Shown: in pieces, positions 1-6,971 of the stretch
Layout: each line of letters begins with the position of its first letter
Position numbering within the stretch: the first letter of the stretch is position 1
NCBI GenBank assembly: GCA_964531735.1
Contig: CAZHGD010000122.1
Location: 1 to 22,952, forward strand
Reading direction: 5' to 3'
Source of the DNA: CAZHGD01 sp964531735
Lineage (GTDB): Bacteria; Armatimonadota; UBA10988
DNA length: 22,952 bases
Translations under genes and position numbers: made by a program
The notes under the pieces: model-generated
What the model saw: the letters and a program-made list of their open reading frames with translations, nothing else
The model's database searches: none
Told to the model about the DNA's origin: nothing

Positions 1-58
1 ACCCCGCGAAGGCGCTCCTGGCCCTGGGTCTACGACGACTTTGACCTAGCCCTGCCGC

Positions 59-87
59 TTGACTTGCCGGGCCGGTCGTGATACACG
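59..87 (+). promoter_or_regulatory. Candidate sigma70-type promoter of the first pseudopilin gene
   Basis: TTGACT (59-64) and TACACG (82-87) are separated by exactly 17 bases, and TG at 79-80 gives an extended -10 arrangement. The -35 matches consensus at five of six positions; the -10 matches only three of six. Transcription would begin near base 94, leaving a leader of about 23 bases that holds the ribosome binding site. Consensus rules from other phyla are being applied here, so this is a candidate only. Confidence 0.35.
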
Positions 88-116
88 CAACGGCCAGGTT
101 ACCGCTGGAGACCGCT

Positions 117-794
117 ATGCGCCGTCAGGCCTTCACACTCATCGAGCTGCTGGTCGTCATCGCCATCATCGCCATTCTGGCGGCGATCTTGTTCCCCGTC
201 TTCGCCAAAGCGCGCGAGAAGGCGCGCCAGTCGAGCTGCCTGAACAACATCAAGCAGATGGGCACCGCCACGCTGATGTACTGCCAGGACTACGACGGCA
301 AGTGGTGTCCCTCGCCCTATGCCCGTGGTGACGCCGTCGGCTGGAGCGTGGGCTTGGCGGCCATGGCGCCGCAAGGGCAGATCCACCCGTATGTGAAGAA
401 CGTTCAGGTGCACACCTGCCCCTCGCGCACCACTGCCAACGGCTGGACCAGCGGCGGGCACTGCATGTTCGGTAGCGCTGCCTATCCCGATATCTTCCTG
501 GGCATGGCGCTGGGCTATGGACCGGGCCAGATCACGGCCGACGGCATGGCCATCGACTCGCTGCCCGCGCCGGCCGATGTGGTCGCCTGGGCCGATGCCC
601 CATACCCGACGGGCACGGGGCAGGGGCGCTGCATGGCCTACCCGAAGCTGCTCTACCCGAACGCCTGCAACTACGCCACCTACATTCCGGCCAACGGTGG
701 CGACTATACCGGCCACAACGGTGGCAGCAACCTGGCCTTCTTCGACGGCCACGGCAAGTGGTTGGCCGCGCAGAAGATCCTGGGCACCTACTAA
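117..794 (+). CDS. Type II secretion/type IV-style pseudopilin (prepilin N-terminal domain, H-X9-DG tail)
   Basis: A 225-residue protein with a short basic leader (MRRQ) and then a prepilin cleavage/methylation segment starting AFTLIELLVV, with the glutamate five residues after the expected cleavage site. A hydrophobic helix continues to about residue 27, followed by FPVFAKAREKAR. The C-terminal part is a globular domain with several cysteines and ends with the H-X9-DG signature (HNGGSNLAFFDGHGKW), as in DUF1559-like pseudopilins. The family is processed by prepilin peptidase and sits in the inner membrane or a pseudopilus; individual substrates are unknown. I chose ATG 117 rather than GTG 78 because GGAG at 106-109 lies seven bases upstream and the short leader suits a prepilin. 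Its first domain is identical over 37 residues to that of the protein encoded at 6024-6731. Confidence 0.9.
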   Translation: MRRQAFTLIELLVVIAIIAILAAILFPVFAKAREKARQSSCLNNIKQMGTATLMYCQDYDGKWCPSPYARGDAVGWSVGLAAMAPQGQIHPYVKNVQVHTCPSRTTANGWTSGGHCMFGSAAYPDIFLGMALGYGPGQITADGMAIDSLPAPADVVAWADAPYPTGTGQGRCMAYPKLLYPNACNYATYIPANGGDYTGHNGGSNLAFFDGHGKWLAAQKILGTY

Positions 795-816
795 CGCAGG
801 CCGCTCGTCGGTTCCG

Positions 817-845
817 ACCGGCCGGCAGGGACCTCGCCGGCCGGT
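817..845. repeat. Perfect 10-bp inverted repeat (hairpin) between pseudopilin and fucosidase genes
   Basis: ACCGGCCGGC (817-826) and GCCGGCCGGT (836-845) are exact reverse complements around a nine-base loop. The hairpin starts 22 bases after the pseudopilin stop and ends 23 bases before the fucosidase ribosome binding site. No T-run follows, so it is not a textbook intrinsic terminator. It could act as a terminator, an attenuator or an RNA processing barrier that separates expression of the two co-directional genes. Confidence 0.5.
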
Positions 846-881
846 GGCGAAACCCGTGGCGACCTGACGGAGAGCACCGCG

Positions 882-2624
882 ATGGCTGACCAGAGTCCTG
901 CTGCAACGACCGGCGCCGACCCGTTGGCCTGGTGGCGCGAAGCCCGCTTCGGGCTGTTCATCCACTGGGGCCTCTACGCGCATCCGGCCGGCTTCTGGCA
1001 AGGGCAGCCGGTGCCCAGCCTCGGCGAGTGGATCATGCGCAACGCGCAGATCCCGATTCCCGAGTACGAGGCCCTCGCGCAGGAGTTCAACCCGGTCGAC
1101 TTCGATGCCGAGGCCTGGGTCAGCCTGGCCGCGGCGGCCGGCATGAAGTACCTGGTGATCACGGCGAAGCACCATGACGGCTTCGCCATGTACCACTCAC
1201 CGAGCTGCCCGTACAACATCGTCGACGCGACCCCCTTCGGCCGCGACCCGATGCAGGAGCTGGCGGCGGCGTGCGCGCGGCACGGCCTGAAGCTGTGTTT
1301 CTACTATTCGCAAGCCCAGGACTGGCACGCGCCCGGCGGCGCCGGCCACTGGGAGCTGGCCGAGGGCGCGCCCTGGTGGAGCCAGACCGTCGAGGCCGAG
1401 GCCTTCGCGCAGTACCTGGAGGACAAGGTCAAGCCGCAGGTGACCGAACTGCTCACGCAGTACGGGCCGATCGGGTTGATCTGGTTCGACACGCCGGTGG
1501 TCATCACGCGCGAGCAAAGCGTGGCGTTGCGCGAGCTGGTGCACAGCGTGCAGCCCGACTGCCTGGTCAGCGGCCGCGTCGGGCACGGCGTGGGCGACTA
1601 CGGCAGCCTCGGCGACAACCAGATCCCGCGCGGGCCGGTCAGCGGCGACTGGGAAACGCCGGCCACGCTGAACGACACCTGGGGCTACAAGTCGGACGAC
1701 CACAACTGGAAGCCGGTCAAAGACCTGCTCTACCTGCTCGTCGACCTGACCAGCAAGGGCGTCAACTACCTGCTGAACGTGGGTCCGACCGGGCGGGGCG
1801 AGATTCCGGCGCCGAGCGTGGAGCGCCTGCAAGCCATCGGTCGTTGGATGGCGGTCAACGGCGAAGCCATCCACGGCACCTCGCCGAACCCCTTCCCGTT
1901 CGAGTTCGAATGGGGCCGCATCACCGTCAAGGGCGAGCGGCTGTACCTGCTGTTCTACGAGTGGCCGGCGCAGTTCGAGTTGAGCGGCCTGCGCAACCAG
2001 GTCAAGCGGGCCTGGCTGCTGGCCGATCCGGCAACCGCAGTGCCGTGCCGGCAGGCCGTGGACGAGTGCCTCGACCACCATCGGCTGACCCTCGACCTGC
2101 CCGCGGCGCCGGACGAGTTGGTCTCGGTGGTCTGTCTGGAGCTGGACGGCCCGGCCGACGTCGATGCGTCGCTGGGGCAGCAACCCACCGGCGCGGTGGA
2201 CCTGCCGGCTTACCTGGCCGAGCGGCACGACACCGAGGCCGCGCGACTGTCGGTCACCAACAGCGGCACCATCCAGGGCTGGAGGACCACCGACCCCTGG
2301 CTGTCCTGGCGGTTCAAGCTGCTGCGGCCGGGCCGCTACCAGGTCAAAGGCGTGCTGGGCTCGCAGCACCACGACCAGGCGGCCCGACCGGGACCGTCGG
2401 TGTGCGTCGAGGTGGCGGGGCAGCGCGTGTCCGGCGTGCTGGGCCTGAACGAGCGCGTCATGAGCCCGCGGGCGCAGTACTTCCCCGAGCACGCCACGGC
2501 GCTGGGCGAGGTCACGCTCACCGAGCCCGGCTGGGTGGAGGTGTCGCTGCGCGCGCTGGAGATTCCGGCCGAGTGCGGCGAGGGACTGACGGCCTGCGCG
2601 GTGATGCTGACGCCGGTGGCCTGA
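882..2624 (+). CDS. Alpha-L-fucosidase, glycoside hydrolase family 29
   Basis: A 580-residue protein predicted to hydrolyse terminal alpha-L-fucose from glycans by a retaining mechanism. Family features are clear: RFGLFIHWG near residue 22, AKHHDGF at about 95-101, YYS at 141-143, and IWFDTP with Asp203 in the position of the GH29 nucleophile. NYLLNVGPTGRG marks the end of the barrel near residues 290-305. The C-terminal part, after about residue 430, is a beta-rich extension resembling a carbohydrate-binding domain. There is no signal peptide, so the enzyme is probably cytoplasmic and would act on imported oligosaccharides. ATG 882 is preceded by GGAGAG at 869-874. The acid/base residue cannot be placed by eye. 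GH29 also contains enzymes on 1,3/1,4-linked fucose, and the exact linkage preference is not visible. Confidence 0.93.
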   Translation: MADQSPAATTGADPLAWWREARFGLFIHWGLYAHPAGFWQGQPVPSLGEWIMRNAQIPIPEYEALAQEFNPVDFDAEAWVSLAAAAGMKYLVITAKHHDGFAMYHSPSCPYNIVDATPFGRDPMQELAAACARHGLKLCFYYSQAQDWHAPGGAGHWELAEGAPWWSQTVEAEAFAQYLEDKVKPQVTELLTQYGPIGLIWFDTPVVITREQSVALRELVHSVQPDCLVSGRVGHGVGDYGSLGDNQIPRGPVSGDWETPATLNDTWGYKSDDHNWKPVKDLLYLLVDLTSKGVNYLLNVGPTGRGEIPAPSVERLQAIGRWMAVNGEAIHGTSPNPFPFEFEWGRITVKGERLYLLFYEWPAQFELSGLRNQVKRAWLLADPATAVPCRQAVDECLDHHRLTLDLPAAPDELVSVVCLELDGPADVDASLGQQPTGAVDLPAYLAERHDTEAARLSVTNSGTIQGWRTTDPWLSWRFKLLRPGRYQVKGVLGSQHHDQAARPGPSVCVEVAGQRVSGVLGLNERVMSPRAQYFPEHATALGEVTLTEPGWVEVSLRALEIPAECGEGLTACAVMLTPVA

Positions 2625-2634
2625 GCGCGCTCAG
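2621..2634. terminator. Perfect 14-nt palindrome spanning both stop codons of a convergent gene pair
   Basis: CTGAGCGCGCTCAG is its own reverse complement. The plus-strand TGA of the fucosidase gene (2622-2624) and the minus-strand TGA of the SDR gene (2633-2631) occupy symmetric positions within it, and GG/CC pairs continue one mismatch outside. Both transcripts would carry the same small hairpin at their stop codon. A role as a bidirectional termination or 3'-end signal is inferred; there is no T-run. Confidence 0.35.
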
Positions 2635-3302
2635 ACCTGGATCTCTTCGCCGGTCGGGCCGACCAGGCCCTGGCGGGCGAGTTCCACCATACGCGGCACC
2701 ACCGTGGCCACTTCGTTCGGCGCTTCGGGCGCCATGGCGGTGCGGACCCAGCCGGGGTTGAACGCGTTGACGCGAATGCCGAGCGGCGCCAGCTCCGTGG
2801 CCATGACGCGGGTCATGGCGTCGAGCGCCGACTTCGAGAGGCTGTAGGCCCCGTAGCCGGCGGTGTCCTTGAGGCCCGAGGTGACGTTGATCACCTGTGC
2901 GCCGGGACGGACGCGCAGCAACGGCACCATGGCGCGGGTCATCAGAAACGCACCGCGCAGGTTGAGCTGCCAGACCCGGTCGAACTCGGCGACGGGCAGC
3001 TCGTGCAGCGGCATCACCTGGTGGATGGTGCCGGCGTTGTTGAGCAGAATGTCGACGCGGCCGGCCAGGTCGCCGACGAACGCGGCGATGCGGTCGACGT
3101 CGGCCGCGGCGCTGACGTCGCCGACGATGCTGTGGATCTCGCCACCGGCGGCGCGCACGTCGTCGGTGGCCTGCCGCAAGCGTTCCTCGCCGCGCGCGAT
3201 CAGCACCACGGTGGCCTGCTCGCCGGCCCAGGCTCGCGCCGTGGCCAGCCCGATGCCGCTGCTGCCGCCGGTCACCACACACACCTTGGTCCGCAAAGAC
3301 AT
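2631..3302 (-). CDS. Short-chain dehydrogenase/reductase (SDR), classical type
   Basis: A 223-residue NAD(P)-dependent oxidoreductase. The dinucleotide-binding motif TGGSSGIG is at 11-18 and the structural NNAG motif at 88-91. The catalytic residues fit Asn114, Ser142, Tyr153 and Lys157 (YSLSK). The length is slightly short for the class, and the end (GPTGEEIQV) looks natural. GGAG sits seven bases before the ATG. Arg37 in the IARGEER segment could favour NADP(H), but this is weak evidence. Substrate cannot be read from the sequence. Its position tail-to-tail with the fucosidase makes a sugar dehydrogenase possible (the non-phosphorylating L-fucose route begins with an SDR), but many SDRs of this type reduce ketoacyl or steroid-like substrates. 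Confidence 0.9.
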   Translation of the reverse strand: MSLRTKVCVVTGGSSGIGLATARAWAGEQATVVLIARGEERLRQATDDVRAAGGEIHSIVGDVSAAADVDRIAAFVGDLAGRVDILLNNAGTIHQVMPLHELPVAEFDRVWQLNLRGAFLMTRAMVPLLRVRPGAQVINVTSGLKDTAGYGAYSLSKSALDAMTRVMATELAPLGIRVNAFNPGWVRTAMAPEAPNEVATVVPRMVELARQGLVGPTGEEIQV

Positions 3303-3348
3303 GCTCGGACTCCGCAGTGTGTTTGAGACTCACCGGCGCCTAACGTGT

Positions 3349-3362
3349 CGGCGAAGTCGCCG
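3349..3362. promoter_or_regulatory. Small inverted repeat in the divergent SDR/thioredoxin-like intergenic region
   Basis: CGGCGA and TCGCCG are exact reverse complements separated by two bases. The element lies in the 116-base gap between the divergent starts at 3302 and 3419, where an operator would be expected. In GC-rich DNA a 6-bp dyad can occur by chance. I saw no convincing promoter boxes around it. Confidence 0.2.
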
Positions 3363-3418
3363 GGCCGCTTGCGCCGTTGCGTGACCTGTACGACACTGGG
3401 CGCAGGAGAGCCGCAACG

Positions 3419-3946
3419 ATGAAGCTCGGCGAGCAGGTCCCGGACTTTGAGCTGCCGGGGGTGGATGGCCGGACCTACTGCCTGGCCGACTTCGCCGACG
3501 CCAAGGTGCTGGTGGTGGCCCAGCTCTGCAACCACTGCCCTTACGTGGTCGGCTATCAGCAGCGCCTGAACGACCTGGCGCGCCGCCTCGCGCCCGCGGG
3601 CGTGGCCGTGGTGGGCGTCAACTCGAACGACGCGTCACACTACCCGTCGGACAGCTTCCAGGCCATGCGCATCCGCGCCGCCGAAGTGCAGATGCCGTTC
3701 CCGTACCTGCACGATGAGACTCAGTCCTTCGCCAAGGCCCTGGGCGCGCAGCGCACGCCGGAGCTCTTCGTCTTCGACGGCACCCGCCGGCTGGCCTATC
3801 ACGGCGCTCTGGACGACAACCTCGAAGAGCCCGAGCAGGTGGAGCACGCCTATCTGGCCGACGCCATCGCCGCGGTGCTGGCCGGTGGCGCGCCGGACCC
3901 GGCGGAGACGCGGGCACTGGGCTGCACGGTGAAGTGGCGCGAGTGA
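3419..3946 (+). CDS. Thioredoxin-like (AhpC/TSA-type) redox protein with CNHC motif
   Basis: A 175-residue single-domain thioredoxin-fold protein. It opens like peroxiredoxins and ResA-like proteins (GEQVPDFELPGVDG) and carries Cys37-Asn38-His39-Cys40 followed by PYV, in the place of the usual CxxC redox centre. A later RTPELFVFD segment supplies the cis-proline expected next to the active site. The family commonly has this CNHCP signature, but its physiological substrate is not established. There is no signal peptide, so it is likely cytoplasmic. ATG 3419 was preferred to GTG 3377 because AGGAGAG (3404-3410) lies eight bases upstream. It is divergent from the SDR gene and convergent with the MocA-type oxidoreductase. 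An alternative is a peroxiredoxin-like function using Cys37. Confidence 0.88.
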   Translation: MKLGEQVPDFELPGVDGRTYCLADFADAKVLVVAQLCNHCPYVVGYQQRLNDLARRLAPAGVAVVGVNSNDASHYPSDSFQAMRIRAAEVQMPFPYLHDETQSFAKALGAQRTPELFVFDGTRRLAYHGALDDNLEEPEQVEHAYLADAIAAVLAGGAPDPAETRALGCTVKWRE

Positions 3947-3984
3947 GGGGCCGCGGCGGGTCGGTGGCCCGGAAGGCTCCCAGG

Positions 3985-4013
3985 CAGGGGCCGCCTCGTG
4001 GAGGCGACCCCTG
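3985..4013. terminator. Hairpin between convergent thioredoxin-like and MocA-type genes
   Basis: CAGGGG-C-CGCCTC (3985-3997) pairs with GAGGCG-A-CCCCTG (4001-4013): twelve base pairs with one internal C/A mismatch and a three-base GTG loop. It lies inside the 85-base gap between the two convergent stops (3946 and 4032), where a bidirectional terminator is expected. No T-run follows on either strand, so a factor-assisted or hairpin-only role is inferred. Confidence 0.45.
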
Positions 4014-4031
4014 TTCGACGCACAAAGCCCC

Positions 4032-5057
4032 TTACCCAATCGCCACCGGCCGACCGCTCGCGATGCTCTCGTTCGCCGCCAGCGTCAGTTGCAGTGTCTT
4101 CGCCGCGTCCGGATAGCTGCCCTGGATGCCGCTGCCATCGCCGCTGCGGACCGCGTCCAGGAAGATGCGGTCTTCCACGCGGAAGATGTCCGGCTCGCCC
4201 TTGATCTCCTCGGCCTCCTGGCCCTTGGTCAGGATCTTCACCGAGTGGTCCCAGCCGGTGAACAGGAAGCTGTGGTCATGGGCGTAGACGTTCAGCCAGA
4301 CGCCGCCACCACCGGCGTTGGCGCAGCAACCCGACATCAGGTTGACCACGCCGCCGTTGGCCATCTGCAGCACCACGCTGCTGGCGTCGTCGATGGTGTA
4401 GTTGTAGAGCCCGGTGTTGAAGCCGTTGGCCGCGCGGGCGTAGACCTCCACCGCTTCACCGCAGAGGTAGCGCACCACGTCGAAGGTGTGCGTACACTGC
4501 TCGACGATCTGGCCGCCGCTCTTGTCCTTCTGCACCCACCACGAGCCGATGTTGGTGTCGCCCGGCTGCGGGTTCGGTGAGCCACCGATCCAGCCGCCAT
4601 GGACCAGCGCCGCCGGGTCGTCGGCCAGAATGGCCTTGGCCTTCTTCACGCCGGCGCGGTGGCGGTTCATGTAGCCGGCGCTGGTCAGCAGGCCCAGGGC
4701 CTCCACCTCGGCCACCAGCTCCTTAGTCAGGTCCCAGTAGAGGCCGACCGGCTTCTCCACGAAGAACGGCTTGCGATGCTTCAGACAGGCCTTCTCGCCG
4801 GCGCCGTGGGCGAACGGCGGCAGCAGCAGGTAGACCGCGTCCGGGTTCAGCTCGGACAGCATCGCATCCGGATCGCTGAACGCGGCCGGCTTGGCCGCCG
4901 GGCACTTCTCGGCCAGCTCCTTGACCCGGGCCTCGATCTTGGCCGCATCGGGATCGCAGAAGCCGACGATCTCGGCGTCCTCAAAGGGGGCGATGGCGTC
5001 CAAGTGGGCCTTGGCCATGCCACCAGCCCCGACGAACGCAACACGCAGCTTGTCCAA
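4032..5057 (-). CDS. Gfo/Idh/MocA-family NAD(P)-dependent oxidoreductase (TTG start)
   Basis: A 341-residue protein of the sugar/inositol dehydrogenase family. An N-terminal Rossmann domain has GAGGMA at 10-15, and the family Glu-Lys-Pro motif is at 101-103 (EKPVGL). A C-terminal alpha/beta domain carries His190 in CTHTFD, the region of the catalytic histidine. Such proteins oxidise or reduce hydroxyls of sugars, inositols or their derivatives, and here could act on sugars released by nearby hydrolases. The frame is open to 5366, but no ATG fits. A TTG at 5057 sits directly before DKLRVAFVG, the expected family start, with GAGGAG about seven bases upstream. The gene is convergent with the thioredoxin-like gene and divergent from the membrane protein gene. 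Substrate is unknown. Confidence 0.9.
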   Translation of the reverse strand: MDKLRVAFVGAGGMAKAHLDAIAPFEDAEIVGFCDPDAAKIEARVKELAEKCPAAKPAAFSDPDAMLSELNPDAVYLLLPPFAHGAGEKACLKHRKPFFVEKPVGLYWDLTKELVAEVEALGLLTSAGYMNRHRAGVKKAKAILADDPAALVHGGWIGGSPNPQPGDTNIGSWWVQKDKSGGQIVEQCTHTFDVVRYLCGEAVEVYARAANGFNTGLYNYTIDDASSVVLQMANGGVVNLMSGCCANAGGGGVWLNVYAHDHSFLFTGWDHSVKILTKGQEAEEIKGEPDIFRVEDRIFLDAVRSGDGSGIQGSYPDAAKTLQLTLAANESIASGRPVAIG

Positions 5058-5190
5058 CAGGAGTCTCCTCGGCACAGGTATCGCGAGACGCACGGCGCCC
5101 CACGGGCCGCGCATTGGCCGCGCCGGCGGCGGTTCCTGCCCCGCGCGGCGGTGCGAGCCAGCCTGCGCGGGCAGCTTCACAAGACTGTTC

Positions 5191-5219
5191 TTGATGGCCG
5201 CGGCTCGGCACGCTAGAGT
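5191..5219 (+). promoter_or_regulatory. Candidate sigma70-type promoter of the membrane protein gene
   Basis: TTGATG (5191-5196) and TAGAGT (5214-5219) are 17 bases apart, each matching four of six consensus positions. Transcription would start near 5226, about 60 bases before the ATG. A small dyad, CAAGA...TCTTG (5180-5193), overlaps the -35 box and could be an operator. Both readings are by eye. Confidence 0.3.
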
Positions 5220-5288
5220 CACTACCAGGGGAGAACGGGGCGTACTGGCGGCCGCCGCGCGGCCGCGCGTGGCGTGTGGGAGTCCGAT

Positions 5289-5951
5289 ATGGCCACCAAG
5301 CCCAGACGCAAGCGCCAAGAGCAGCGCTACCGCCGCGAGAACTTGACCGAGGAGAGCCGTCGGCAAGCGCTGCGCGCCGCCGCCCTGGTGGTGCTGCTGG
5401 CGGCGCTCGTGGGCGTGGCCACCTTCTGGCGGCCGCGGGCCGCCGTCGAGGCGACGCCCGAGACGACGGTGACCTCGGAGACGTCACCCGATCCGGCCTC
5501 GCCGCCAGTGGCCGAGGCACCCACCGAGGCGGCGCCCGGACCCGCCCTGGCCGAGACAGCGGAGCCGGGCACGCCGTCGCCTGGCCCCAACACGGTGATG
5601 GCGCCGACCAGCAGCGACGAGATCGAGCGCCGCAATCGAGAGGCGGTGGCCAACCGGCCGGTCGAAGTGCCGGTGCCCGTCCCCACGCCACGGGTGACCT
5701 ATGGCGTCCGACAGCCGGCTTGGCCCGAACCGGTCTATGGCGGCCCGGTGACCACCACACCAGCGCCCACCTACCGCGTCCGCAGCCGCCCCGGCGCCGC
5801 GTCGGCTCCGACGATGCCGGGGCCGCCCACCTATGGGTCCCGCGGCGGCGTCACCCACCATTCCTACGGCACGACGCGCAGCTCCGGCCACTACCGCTCC
5901 GGCGGCACCGTGCGCTACAGCACCCGCACGGTGACCGTCCGCCGTCGCTGA
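5289..5951 (+). CDS. Hypothetical single-pass membrane protein with Pro/Thr-rich stalk and basic Gly/Ser/Tyr/Arg tail
   Basis: I do not recognise this 220-residue protein. It has a strongly basic N-terminus (KPRRKRQEQRYRREN), one hydrophobic helix at about residues 28-47 (ALRAAALVVLLAALVGVATF), then a low-complexity Pro/Thr/Glu/Ala-rich stalk to about residue 120. From about 130 onward, short P/T/Y/G segments lead to a C-terminus rich in Arg, Ser, Gly, Tyr and His (SYGTTRSSGHYRSGG) ending RRR. The positive-inside rule suggests a cytoplasmic N-terminus and an exposed tail. ATG 5289 has GGGAG six bases upstream. The reading frame has stop-free length and GC-biased codons like its neighbours, supporting a real gene. 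Function unknown; a cell-envelope structural or polyanion-binding role is possible but not shown. Confidence 0.7.
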   Translation: MATKPRRKRQEQRYRRENLTEESRRQALRAAALVVLLAALVGVATFWRPRAAVEATPETTVTSETSPDPASPPVAEAPTEAAPGPALAETAEPGTPSPGPNTVMAPTSSDEIERRNREAVANRPVEVPVPVPTPRVTYGVRQPAWPEPVYGGPVTTTPAPTYRVRSRPGAASAPTMPGPPTYGSRGGVTHHSYGTTRSSGHYRSGGTVRYSTRTVTVRRR

Positions 5952-5978
5952 CCCGGTGTCGCGTCGGCCCACCCATTG

Positions 5979-6011
5979 GCAGCGCGCCGGGGTGGTGCCC
6001 CGGCGCGCTGC
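5979..6011. terminator. Perfect 14-bp hairpin between convergent membrane-protein and pseudopilin genes
   Basis: GCAGCGCGCCGGGG (5979-5992) and CCCCGGCGCGCTGC (5998-6011) are exact reverse complements around a five-base loop. The hairpin starts 28 bases after the plus-strand stop and ends 13 bases before the minus-strand stop. It is the longest perfect stem I found in the window. There is no flanking T-run. A bidirectional transcription end is the simplest reading. Confidence 0.55.
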
Positions 6012-6023
6012 GGCTGGTCAGGG

Positions 6024-6731
<708 letters not shown>

Positions 6732-6898
6732 TTGGCTACTCCGGTTGGATGCACGACCGAGGGCAACGACAGGCCCTGCCGCCCCCCGCGCGAGGCGAAC
6801 ACATCGGGGCCTTTCGGTACCCGCCCGGCCATGCGCGACAACTGGCATGGTAGCACAGAGTCTTCCGCCGAGCATCCAGCGAAGGTGACATCTGCTCC

Positions 6899-6927
6899 TT
6901 GCGATCAGGCCCCACGCTGCCTAACAT
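6899..6927 (+). promoter_or_regulatory. Candidate sigma70-type promoter of the M60-like peptidase gene
   Basis: TTGCGA (6899-6904) and TAACAT (6922-6927) are 17 bases apart, four of six consensus matches each. The predicted start near 6934 gives a leader of about 38 bases before ATG 6972. The remainder of the 240-base divergent gap (6732-6971) shows no clear minus-strand promoter or hairpin. Confidence 0.3.
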
Positions 6928-6971
6928 GGGTGATGGCGGACCGCAGGGGCACCGCCACGGAGAACCGGTTG

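Noticed and set aside
1..81. Possible 3' end of an upstream gene
   Set aside because: All three plus frames are open from base 1 to stops at 44, 49 and 81, and none has a recognisable motif, so the correct frame cannot be chosen. The region also holds the promoter candidate of the first pseudopilin.
99..1196. 365-codon minus-strand open frame
   Set aside because: Reverse of the pseudopilin and fucosidase genes, whose protein families are certain.
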